Assembly (NCBI RefSeq): GCF_030811685.1
Contig: NZ_JAUSRF010000023.1
Span: 1 to 64,000 of the forward strand
Reading direction: 5' to 3'
Length of the DNA: 64,000 nucleotides
Origin: Neorhizobium huautlense
GTDB lineage: Bacteria; Pseudomonadota; Alphaproteobacteria; Rhizobiales; Rhizobiaceae
Shown: positions 45,054-51,786 of the stretch, one piece after another
Layout: each line of letters starts with the position of its first letter
Position numbering within the stretch: the first letter of the stretch is position 1
Notes under the pieces: generated by a model
The model's database searches: none
What the model was told of the DNA's origin: nothing
The model's input: only the letters and a program-made list of their open reading frames with translations
Translations under genes and position numbers: made by a program

Positions 45054-45656
45054 TTACTGCTGTGCCTTCTCGTCACCCGGCAGCACGTAATCCGTGCCTT
45101 CCCATGGCGACGTGAAGTCAAAATTGCGGAACTCCTGGCGAAGCTCGACGGGCTCGTAAACGACCCGCTTGAGCTGGTCATCGTAACGCACCTCGACAAA
45201 ACCGGTAACCGGAAAGTCCTTGCGCAGCGGATGGCCCTGGAAACCGTAATCGGTGACGAGGCGGCGCATGTCCGGGTGACCGGAGAACGGCACGCCGTAC
45301 AGGTCCCAGATCTCGCGTTCGAACCAGTCGGCACCCTTGTAGACACCGGTGACCGAGGGAACCGAAACGTCTTCTGCAACCGACAGCTTTACACGCAGGC
45401 GCAGGTTACGCTTGGGCGACAGCAGGTGATAAACGACATCGAAACGCTCGGGGCGCTGCGGCCAGTCGACACCGGACACATCGATGAAGCTGATGAAACC
45501 GCCCTGCGGATCATCGCGCAGGAACGTTAGAAGTTCGACGATGCTGTCGCGGTCGGTCGTCAGGTTGAGTTCGCCATAGGCGATCTCGGACGCCGACACG
45601 AGGTTGCCCGTGGCTTCGCGGATGTAGGTGGAGAGTTGTTCGAGAACTTCGCTCAT
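45054..45656 (-). CDS. nuoC: NADH-quinone oxidoreductase subunit C
   Basis: A 200-residue protein of the 30-kDa subunit family, with the signature EREIWDLYGVPFSGHPDMRR and GHPLRKDFPVTGFVEVRYD. It is a separate gene, unlike the NuoCD fusion of E. coli. It stabilises the connecting module between NuoD, NuoI and NuoG. It starts 10 bp after nuoB and precedes nuoD by 64 bp. Confidence 0.96.
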   Translation of the reverse strand: MSEVLEQLSTYIREATGNLVSASEIAYGELNLTTDRDSIVELLTFLRDDPQGGFISFIDVSGVDWPQRPERFDVVYHLLSPKRNLRLRVKLSVAEDVSVPSVTGVYKGADWFEREIWDLYGVPFSGHPDMRRLVTDYGFQGHPLRKDFPVTGFVEVRYDDQLKRVVYEPVELRQEFRNFDFTSPWEGTDYVLPGDEKAQQ

Positions 45657-45666
45657 GACTTATCCC

Positions 45667-46245
45667 TCAGCGCTCGATCGTGCCGGTGCGGCGGATCTTC
45701 TTCTGCAGCAGGAGCACGCCGTAAAGCAGTGCTTCTGCCGTGGGGGGACAGCCCGGCACATAGATATCGACCGGGACGACACGGTCACAGCCGCGCACCA
45801 CCGAATAGGAATAGTGGTAATAACCGCCACCATTGGCGCAGGAGCCCATCGAAATGACGTAACGCGGCTCCGGCATCTGGTCATAGACCTTGCGAAGCGC
45901 AGGCGCCATCTTGTTGGTCAGCGTGCCGGCAACGATCATCACGTCAGACTGGCGCGGAGACGCGCGCGGAGCAACACCGAAGCGCTCCATGTCGTAACGC
46001 GGGCCGGACGCCTGCATCAGGCCTTCAACGGCGCAACAGGCCAGACCGAACTGCATCCACATCAGCGAGCCGGTGCGCGCCCAAGTGATCAGCTCGTCGG
46101 TCGAGGTGACGAGAAAGCCCTTGTCGGCCAGCTCGTTGTCGACATCGGTGAAAAACGGATCATTCGCGCCGACAGGCTTGCCGGTCGCCGGATCGAGAAT
46201 GCCCTTCGGCTTTTGCGCGACGAGCGTGTTGCCGGTCATTCCCAT
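45667..46245 (-). CDS. nuoB: NADH-quinone oxidoreductase subunit B
   Basis: A 192-residue subunit that binds cluster N2, the last electron carrier before quinone. Cysteine ligands are in FGLACCAVEG, SMGSCANGG and VPGCPPTAEALL. GGGAG lies 7 nt before ATG 46245, so this start is preferred over ATG 46239 and over the earlier frame start at 46266. It overlaps the nuoA stop, which indicates coupled translation. Confidence 0.96.
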   Translation of the reverse strand: MGMTGNTLVAQKPKGILDPATGKPVGANDPFFTDVDNELADKGFLVTSTDELITWARTGSLMWMQFGLACCAVEGLMQASGPRYDMERFGVAPRASPRQSDVMIVAGTLTNKMAPALRKVYDQMPEPRYVISMGSCANGGGYYHYSYSVVRGCDRVVPVDIYVPGCPPTAEALLYGVLLLQKKIRRTGTIER

Positions 46246-46601
46246 TCCAGAGCTCCCTTCTTCCATTCGTAGATAAAGCCGATGGTGAGCACACCGAGGA
46301 ACACCATCATGGACCAGAAGCCGAACCAGCCCATTTCACCGAAGGACACGGCCCAAGGGAAGAGGAAGGCAACTTCGAGATCGAAGATGATGAAGAGAAT
46401 CGAGACCAGGTAGAACCGGATATCGAACTTCATACGGGCGTCATCGAAGGCATTGAAACCGCATTCGAAGGCGGAGAGCTTTTCCGGATCGGGAGCCTTG
46501 TAGGCCACGGCGAAGGGCGCGATCAGCAGCGCCAGACCGATCACCATGGAAATGCCGATGAAGATCGCGATCGGGAGATAGGAACTGAGGAGTTCAGTCA
46601 T
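46236..46601 (-). CDS. nuoA: NADH-quinone oxidoreductase subunit A
   Basis: From ATG 46601 the protein has 121 residues with three membrane segments. The conserved loop SAFECGFNAFDDARMKFDIRFYL between TM1 and TM2 contains the cysteine that marks the active/deactive transition in related enzymes, and LFIIFDLEVAFLFPWA follows. It is the first gene of the operon, so the promoter must lie above 46602. Confidence 0.96.
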   Translation of the reverse strand: MTELLSSYLPIAIFIGISMVIGLALLIAPFAVAYKAPDPEKLSAFECGFNAFDDARMKFDIRFYLVSILFIIFDLEVAFLFPWAVSFGEMGWFGFWSMMVFLGVLTIGFIYEWKKGALEWE

Positions 46602-47292
46602 TGTATTCCATCCCTGCCTGACCGCAAGCGAAGGGCAAACGCCTAACACTTATGCACTGGCCAAGCGAACGTGCATTGCAACAAGGGCTGACTATCGCAG
46701 GACAGCCCCCGGCGCAAGAGGTTTGACCCCCAACCCCCACTCCAAAATGATGCGAAAGACGACGAAACGTCGCAGCATGTGCGGGAAAGCCATAAAGCGC
46801 CGGGAAAACCCCTTCATGACCATAGATGACAATGCACCGAAATTATTAACAGGAGCAAAAAACTCAAGGTTTTCGGGCGTTTTTGCGCTTTGTCAGGCGA
46901 TACTCGACAAATGTTTGAATTTACTAAAAAAATTTCATGCGACGATAGCGCGCAGAAAAAAGTCCCGAAAATCAACTTCGGGGTCAACAACGACATAACG
47001 AATGCAATCAAAGAGTTAAGCCTGCAACACCGGAGAATTTCCGCGCTCGACGGCCCATTTTTTGTGCAAAACACACCCAGATACCGCACGAGACGACGCG
47101 CACCCCTCCCCTGGCCGATCACGCAATTGCAAACAAATCCATGCCGCAGCGCACCCTGCGCCGGACAAGAGAACCATCAGGTGGAGACTCACGCAAAACG
47201 CCCACAGAAGAGGCTTGTGCAATCGTGATCATAAATTTGACATCAGGGAGAGAATGATGGGATCATGTCGCGGACAAGGATCGAGAAGAAAA
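46602..47292. other. About 690 bp upstream of nuoA without a recognised gene
   Basis: The gap should contain the nuo promoter. Its middle (46830-47000) is A+T-rich, with runs such as CTAAAAAAATTTC, and has a CCCGAA/TTCGGG stem at 46964-46982. A basic 83-codon plus-strand frame from 46747 has no ribosome-binding site and no recognised family. No tRNA or known RNA is present apart from the tRNA that begins at 47293. Confidence 0.5.
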
Positions 47293-47369
47293 TGGCGCGA
47301 GTGACGGGGCTCGAACCCGCGACCTCCGGCGTGACAGGCCGGCACTCTAACCAACTGAGCTACACCCGC
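47293..47369 (-). tRNA. tRNA-Asp (GTC), copy 1
   Basis: A complete 77-nt cloverleaf with encoded CCA. The acceptor stem GCGGGTG pairs with CACTCGC, the D-arm is AGCTCAGTTGGTTAGAGT, the anticodon loop contains CTGTCAC (anticodon GTC) and the T-arm has GGTTCGAGCC. It is identical over the mature part to the copy at 47436. Confidence 0.97.
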
Positions 47370-47435
47370 GCATATTTTCTTCGCCTTGCGGCAAAACTTC
47401 TGCATGAGGCAGAAGGTAGACTGAGGAAGAGATAG

Positions 47436-47512
47436 TGGCGCGAGTGACGGGGCTCGAACCCGCGACCTCCGGCGTGACAGGCCGGCACTCTAACCAACTG
47501 AGCTACACCCGC
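47436..47512 (-). tRNA. tRNA-Asp (GTC), copy 2
   Basis: The same 77-nt sequence as copy 1, 66 bp upstream of it in the direction of transcription, CCA encoded. The tandem arrangement suggests one precursor processed into two aspartate tRNAs. The spacers differ between the copies, so the duplication covers only the mature tRNA. Confidence 0.97.
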
Positions 47513-47797
47513 ACTTATCTCGAAACGAAGCACTCTGTTGAGAGGCTTCCCTTCCCCCCGGCGGCCTCAACCGCTTGGGATGAGCGCTCACTAAGAGGTT
47601 CGCGGACGGGTGTCAACAAGTTTTCACGACAAAAGAATGACGAAATGAACTTTCCCCAGCCTGGCCCCAGCGGAACAGGGATTTCCCCATATCTGTCGCA
47701 AATTTTTCAAAAAAATGGAAAAAGGCTCTTGCGGATTTCTCCGGTTCCGCATATCTCACGGCCACCGACGCGGCGGACATGATCCGGTTGACGCGAA

Positions 47798-47873
47798 GGG
47801 CGATTAGCTCAGTTGGTAGAGCGCCTCGTTTACACCGAGGATGTCGGGAGTTCGAGTCTCTCATCGCCCACCA
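47798..47873 (+). tRNA. tRNA-Val (TAC)
   Basis: A 76-nt cloverleaf on the opposite strand from the Asp tRNAs. The acceptor stem GGGCGAT pairs with ATCGCCC, the anticodon loop is TTTACAC (anticodon TAC), the T-arm contains AGTTCGAGTCT, and CCA is encoded. The 285 bp between this gene and the Asp pair hold no recognised gene. Confidence 0.97.
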
Positions 47874-48010
47874 TTTCTTTCCCCCCTCTGAATTATCATT
47901 ATTTTCGGTTCTGTCGTTGATCGACACGAGCTGGCGTTTTCTGAACCAGTTTGATCGCCGCCTGTGGCTTGAGATCGGCAATCACCAGATTCCCACGCAG
48001 CGATGACCAG

Positions 48011-48043
48011 ACGAAAAAGCCGGGCGCGCCTCACGCACCCGGC
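48011..48043 (-). terminator. Terminator of the phytase-like gene
   Basis: GCCGGG (48019-48024) and CCCGGC (48038-48043) form the stem; on the minus strand the 3' arm runs into GGCTTTTTCGTC. It lies 28 bp beyond the stop of the 48071-50260 gene. Confidence 0.8.
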
Positions 48044-48070
48044 CCTCCTCTTCACATCACGTGAAAGCTT

Positions 48071-50260
48071 TTAGTTGGTGACCTTGATGTTCACCGGGAA
48101 GAACAGCGTCTCACCCGAAGAATCATCCACACCATCGTTGTCAGTCACCGCAAAGGCCTTGCCGGACTTGTCGAAGGCAAAACCTTCCAGCTTGTCGACA
48201 ACATAGCCGTTGGTGGCGTTCTTCAGGTCCGGCAGGAAGTCGTGAACTTCTTCCTTCTTTACGACCGGCAGTTCGCCGCCGAGTTTTGCGGGCTTCAGGT
48301 CCTTGAGTGAGACGCGGTAGAGCTTCTTCAGCCTGGCGGCGTCGCCGATCAGGTTGTCGCGTTCGACGACATAGAGGTGGTCACCGTTGGCGGTGATTTC
48401 GGAAAGACCAACCCAACCCTTTTCAGCCTTTTCGAGCGGGTAACGGACGGCTGCCCATTCCTTCGATTTCGGCTTGTAGGAGAGAAGTTTCGTTTGGCCC
48501 TTCGGATCATCCTTCCATTCGCGCTGCACGGCCATCCAGAGCGTCAGGTCGTCGCCTTCGCCCGTCGTTGTGATGCCTTCCAGGCCGAATCGGGTTTCGC
48601 CGGCCAGCAGTTCAGACGGCAGGCCGATTTCCGTCTTGATCTCGCCCTTGGCGTTGACGTTGTAAATGCCGTGGCCAACCAGCTTGGCGCTGTCGCCTTC
48701 CGACGCCAGCCAGAAACCGCCCTTCCCGTCGAGCGCGATGCCCTCGATGTCGAGCTTCTGGGCCGGCTGGCCGTTGCGGGTGATGCGGACGACATTGGTG
48801 ATCTCGGCCGGCTTCTTCGTTGCGTCGATGGTGAAGATCGACGGCTGCATGGCATAGACCGAATCGGACACGGCGTAGAACGTGCCGTCCTTCTCCGCGT
48901 CACCAACGAGACCGGAAAGAGCACCCCAGCCGATGACCTTGCCATCCAGATCCTTGGAGACGAGCGTCGGATAGGCCTTTTCGCCTTCTGCCAATTCATA
49001 GAGCATCACATGCGAGCGTGCGCCACCATCTTCGCCGAGATCGGCTTCGTTGGCCGTGGCAAGCAGATTACGGCCCGGAATGGCAACGGCGCCTTCCGGC
49101 GAGATGCCCGAGGGGAGAAGCTGCACGAGTTCAGGTTCGCCACCGGTGTCCTTGTAGACGGCAACCATCGAGCCGCGCTCAGAGAGCACGAAGAAATACT
49201 GCTGGCCGTTGAAGATGGCGGCTTCCATGCCTTCCGGCTCGATGCCTTTGTTCTTGGCGCGCTTTTCCGGGAAATGACCGTGACGGGCGATTTCATGTTC
49301 GAGCGTCATGCCGGCATCGTAAAGCACCTTGCCGGAGCGGTCGAAAATGGTGAAGCCGCGCGAACCGCCCTTGTAATCGCCTTCGTTGGCGATGACGAGG
49401 CGATCGGTGCCCAGCCACTTGACGGCATCCGGCTCGCGCGGGACGGCGGTCAGCTTGCCGGAAAAGTTCAGTGCACCATCGGTCTTGGCATCGACGCCTT
49501 CGAGATCGACCGTGCCGGCGGTGAAATGGCCGGTGACCTTGGCGGTCTTACTGTCGATGATGATGACGTGGTTGTTTTCCTGCAGCGTCAGGGCGATTTC
49601 ACCATTGGCGTTGATGTTGACGAATTCCGGCTCCGGATCTTCCGGGGCGACGGTCGCAAGGCCGGTCACATCAACGCGCTTGATGCTGTCGCAGGCCGGA
49701 ACGCCGTTCTTCAGCGATACGATCAGCAGTTCACCAGCCGGAAGCTGCGGCAGGGCGCCGTCGTTCAGCTCCTCGTCACGCTGGTTCTCGATGGCGATGG
49801 CGGCAAACGTGCCATCCGGCGCGACCACGACCGAATCAGGCTGACCGCCGAGATCGCAGGTGTTTTCAAGTTTCTTCGACGCGATGTCGATGACGCCCAG
49901 CTGACCGGCCGGTTTGGTCAGATCTTCGGTCTTGTCGATGGTGATGAGAACCTTCGGGCCAGCGGCGGCGACCGAGTTCGGCTCGCCGTCGATCTTGATG
50001 GAACCGCCGGCCTTCGGCGCCCTGGCATCGGTGATGTCGATGAAACCGATCGTGCTGCCCGGCGCATCGGAATAGATCAGCGTATTGCCATCGGCCGTCG
50101 CGGTGATGATTTCCGACGACGTCGCCTTGTCCTCGCCCTTCGGCAGGTTCTGGGCGACGGGGAAAGACGCGATGCGGTTAAAAACCTGCTCGGCGCTGGC
50201 TGGTACGGCGACTGAAGCCAAAAGAATCGCAAGGAATGCGCTGCGTTTCGAGAATGTCAT
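48071..50260 (-). CDS. Exported esterase-like/phytase-family beta-propeller protein
   Basis: From ATG 50260 the protein has 729 residues with a signal peptide (MTFSKRSAFLAILLASVAVPASA). The N-terminal part shows propeller repeats like those of choice-of-anchor I proteins (TADGNTLIYSDAPGSTIGFIDI, GEPNSVAAAGPKVLITIDKT, GGQPDSVVVAPDGTFAAIAI). The C-terminal part (about 430-729, LDIEGIALDGKGGFWLASEGD, KLEGFAFDKSGKAFAVTDNDG) matches the esterase-like activity of phytase family. It is likely a periplasmic phosphoesterase for phosphate scavenging, supported by the Pho box 45 bp upstream. Residues to 50416 lie before the ribosome-binding site AGAGGGG and are not part of the gene. Confidence 0.85.
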   Translation of the reverse strand: MTFSKRSAFLAILLASVAVPASAEQVFNRIASFPVAQNLPKGEDKATSSEIITATADGNTLIYSDAPGSTIGFIDITDARAPKAGGSIKIDGEPNSVAAAGPKVLITIDKTEDLTKPAGQLGVIDIASKKLENTCDLGGQPDSVVVAPDGTFAAIAIENQRDEELNDGALPQLPAGELLIVSLKNGVPACDSIKRVDVTGLATVAPEDPEPEFVNINANGEIALTLQENNHVIIIDSKTAKVTGHFTAGTVDLEGVDAKTDGALNFSGKLTAVPREPDAVKWLGTDRLVIANEGDYKGGSRGFTIFDRSGKVLYDAGMTLEHEIARHGHFPEKRAKNKGIEPEGMEAAIFNGQQYFFVLSERGSMVAVYKDTGGEPELVQLLPSGISPEGAVAIPGRNLLATANEADLGEDGGARSHVMLYELAEGEKAYPTLVSKDLDGKVIGWGALSGLVGDAEKDGTFYAVSDSVYAMQPSIFTIDATKKPAEITNVVRITRNGQPAQKLDIEGIALDGKGGFWLASEGDSAKLVGHGIYNVNAKGEIKTEIGLPSELLAGETRFGLEGITTTGEGDDLTLWMAVQREWKDDPKGQTKLLSYKPKSKEWAAVRYPLEKAEKGWVGLSEITANGDHLYVVERDNLIGDAARLKKLYRVSLKDLKPAKLGGELPVVKKEEVHDFLPDLKNATNGYVVDKLEGFAFDKSGKAFAVTDNDGVDDSSGETLFFPVNIKVTN

Positions 50261-50304
50261 GGATAACCCCTCTGTTAAACCAGATTGGGTTGTCTGCTGG
50301 CCCG

Positions 50305-50322
50305 ATGACAGCAGCATGACAG
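50305..50322 (-). promoter_or_regulatory. Pho box (PhoB operator) of the phytase-like gene
   Basis: The minus strand reads CTGTCAT, then GCTG, then CTGTCAT: two perfect direct repeats with a 4-bp spacer, the consensus PhoB box of rhizobia. It ends 45 bp upstream of the start codon. Phosphate-starvation induction is therefore expected. Confidence 0.92.
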
Positions 50323-50380
50323 ACGTTCGGGAGCCGTCCGCTTTCGCAACGGCAAGGCGGGAATTCGCAACGGCAAAAGA

Positions 50381-50404
50381 AAAGGCCGGAGAGACCCGGC
50401 CTTT
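50381..50404 (-). terminator. Terminator of the pyrophosphatase gene
   Basis: AAAGGCCGG (50381-50389) and CCGGCCTTT (50396-50404) form a 9-bp perfect stem around a 6-base loop. On the minus strand the run CCTTTTCTTTT follows. It sits between the ppa stop and the Pho-box promoter of the next gene. Confidence 0.85.
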
Positions 50405-50433
50405 CGCATCATCCACTGAAAGAGTGACCAGGA

Positions 50434-51036
50434 TTACTTCTTCTTGGCGTTATACGCCTTGATGGCTGCTGCGACTTCACCTTCGGCATGTGCCGCATTG
50501 TCGAAACCGTTCAATTCGACGACCTTGCGACCTGTCGGCAGCTGCTTGTAGACGCGGAAGAACGCCTCAAGACGTTCCTGCTCGATCTTCGGCAGATCGG
50601 TGATTTCCTTGATGTCGTCATAGGTGGGGTCGATCTTGCTGGTCGGAACGGCAACGATCTTGTCATCGACTTCGCCGCCATCGATCATCTTCAGGACACC
50701 GATCGGGCGAACCTTGATGATGGCACCCGGAACGATCGGCTCGCGAGTGTAGACGATTGCGTCGAGCGGGTCGTTGTCGCCGCCGAGCGAACTGGTAATC
50801 GAACCGTAATTGCCCGGATAAACGACCGGCATGGACTGGTAGCGGTCAACAATGACGTGGCCGGTCTTTTCGTCGATTTCATATTTGGTGAAGCTGCCCT
50901 GCGGGATCTCGATGGCAACGTTGAATTCCTTGCCGTCATCCATCTTCTGCGGAAAATCGAGATAGGAGACGTATTCGGCAGCGGCAACGCCGGCGGTGAC
51001 GAACAGAGCGGCGGCGGCAGTCAGAAGCGTTTTCAT
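50434..51036 (-). CDS. ppa: Exported family I inorganic pyrophosphatase
   Basis: From ATG 51036 the protein has 200 residues and starts with a signal peptide (MKTLLTAAAALFVTAGVAAAE), which cytoplasmic Ppa lacks. The mature part has the family I features: FNVAIEIPQGSFTKYEID, the signature GDNDPLDAIVYT with the metal-binding aspartates, and GGEVDDKIVAVP. It hydrolyses pyrophosphate to phosphate, probably in the periplasm, with uptake of the product by phosphate transporters. A Pho box lies 46 bp upstream. Codons up to 51177 precede the ribosome-binding site AAGGGAAC and are excluded. A separate cytoplasmic enzyme would be expected elsewhere in the genome. Confidence 0.9.
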   Translation of the reverse strand: MKTLLTAAAALFVTAGVAAAEYVSYLDFPQKMDDGKEFNVAIEIPQGSFTKYEIDEKTGHVIVDRYQSMPVVYPGNYGSITSSLGGDNDPLDAIVYTREPIVPGAIIKVRPIGVLKMIDGGEVDDKIVAVPTSKIDPTYDDIKEITDLPKIEQERLEAFFRVYKQLPTGRKVVELNGFDNAAHAEGEVAAAIKAYNAKKK

Positions 51037-51081
51037 GAAGTTCCCTTTGATGCGGTAAGGCGCTTCACGTAGGGGCACGAC

Positions 51082-51099
51082 ATGACAGGCACATGACAA
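51082..51099 (-). promoter_or_regulatory. Pho box upstream of ppa
   Basis: The minus strand reads TTGTCAT, then GTGC, then CTGTCAT, one mismatch from the CTGTCAT-N4-CTGTCAT consensus. The spacing to the start (46 bp) is nearly identical to that of the Pho box at 50305, which supports co-regulation by PhoB. Confidence 0.85.
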
Positions 51100-51144
51100 G
51101 TTGCTGTTGAACAAAAGGAACAGCAGGAGACGTGCAAAACAAAA

Positions 51145-51167
51145 AACCCCGGATGCAATCCGGGGTT
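51145..51167 (-). terminator. Terminator of hupB
   Basis: AACCCCGGAT (51145-51154) and ATCCGGGGTT (51158-51167) form a 10-bp stem with a 3-base loop; the minus strand continues GGGGTTTTTTGTTTTG. It lies 35 bp beyond the hupB stop. Confidence 0.92.
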
Positions 51168-51201
51168 TCGAGACCATGGCGGTAAAACCGCCAAGTTCAA
51201 C

Positions 51202-51480
51202 TTACTTGTTGTTGACGGCGTCCTTCAGGCCCTTGCCGGCCGAGAACTTCGGCACGTTGCGTGCCGGAATGTCAACTTCCGCACCCGTCGACGGGTTGCG
51301 GCCCTTGGAGGCTTCGCGGCGCGAAACGGAGAAGCTGCCAAAACCGGCGAGACGGATGTCGCCACCCTTCTGCAGTTCAGCCTGGACGGTGTCAAAAACA
51401 GCGTCGACTGCGGATGCGGCGTCGGTCTTCGACAGGCCAGCCTTTTCGGCAACGGCAGCAACCAATTCGGTCTTGTTCAT
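51202..51480 (-). CDS. hupB: DNA-binding protein HU
   Basis: A 92-residue histone-like protein. The HU/IHF pattern is complete: MNKTELVAAVAEKAGLSKTD for dimer helices, IRLAGFGSFSVSRREASKGRNP for the DNA-binding arms, with the arm-tip proline and VDIPARNVPKFSAGKGLKDAV at the end. It compacts and bends DNA. It is monocistronic, 306 bp downstream of lon on the same strand, with its own terminator. Position next to lon is the classical order. Confidence 0.96.
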   Translation of the reverse strand: MNKTELVAAVAEKAGLSKTDAASAVDAVFDTVQAELQKGGDIRLAGFGSFSVSRREASKGRNPSTGAEVDIPARNVPKFSAGKGLKDAVNNK

Positions 51481-51612
51481 GTTTCCACCCCTTTCAATGG
51501 TTTGAAACGTATCAAGTTCAGCTCCGGGGCGACAATGATTTTGAGCGTCCCCTGCGCACCCAAAAGCTCTGGAAACGCCTGAAAAACAAGGGGGGAGCAG
51601 TCATTTTTCACA

Positions 51613-51640
51613 AAAAAGGCCGGCAAAAAGCCGGCCTTTT
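51613..51640 (-). terminator. Terminator between lon and hupB
   Basis: AAGGCCGGC (51616-51624) and GCCGGCCTT (51630-51638) form a 9-bp stem around AAAAA. On the minus strand the 3' arm is followed by TTTTTTGTG. It ends the lon message before the hupB promoter. Confidence 0.85.
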
Positions 51641-51748
51641 CGTCAAAAAATATAACTCGCCGTCCAAAACCGGGAATAAATACCTAATGCGGCGAGAAAG
51701 CCCGGAAAATAAGGCGTTTCGGCGGCATGGGTGATTCTGCCGGTGGGG

Positions 51749-51780
51749 TATCCCGCAGGTCGCAAATGACCTGCGGGATA
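51749..51780. repeat. 13-bp perfect inverted repeat directly after lon
   Basis: TATCCCGCAGGTC (51749-51761) and GACCTGCGGGATA (51768-51780) form a perfect hairpin with a 6-base loop, 7 bp past the lon stop. No T-run follows on either side, and a proper terminator lies 110 bp further on. It may protect the 3' end of the message or be a dispersed repeat. Confidence 0.6.
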
Positions 51781-51786
51781 ACAATT

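Noticed and set aside
46747..46998. Basic 83-codon frame rich in Lys and Arg, which could suggest a histone-like protein
   Set aside because: No ribosome-binding site, no family pattern beyond composition, and it lies in an A+T-rich upstream region. Kept only as part of the non-coding entry.
47435..47782. Plus-strand frame starting MARVTGLEPATSGVTG
   Set aside because: This is the common false protein produced by translating the antisense strand of a tRNA-Asp gene.
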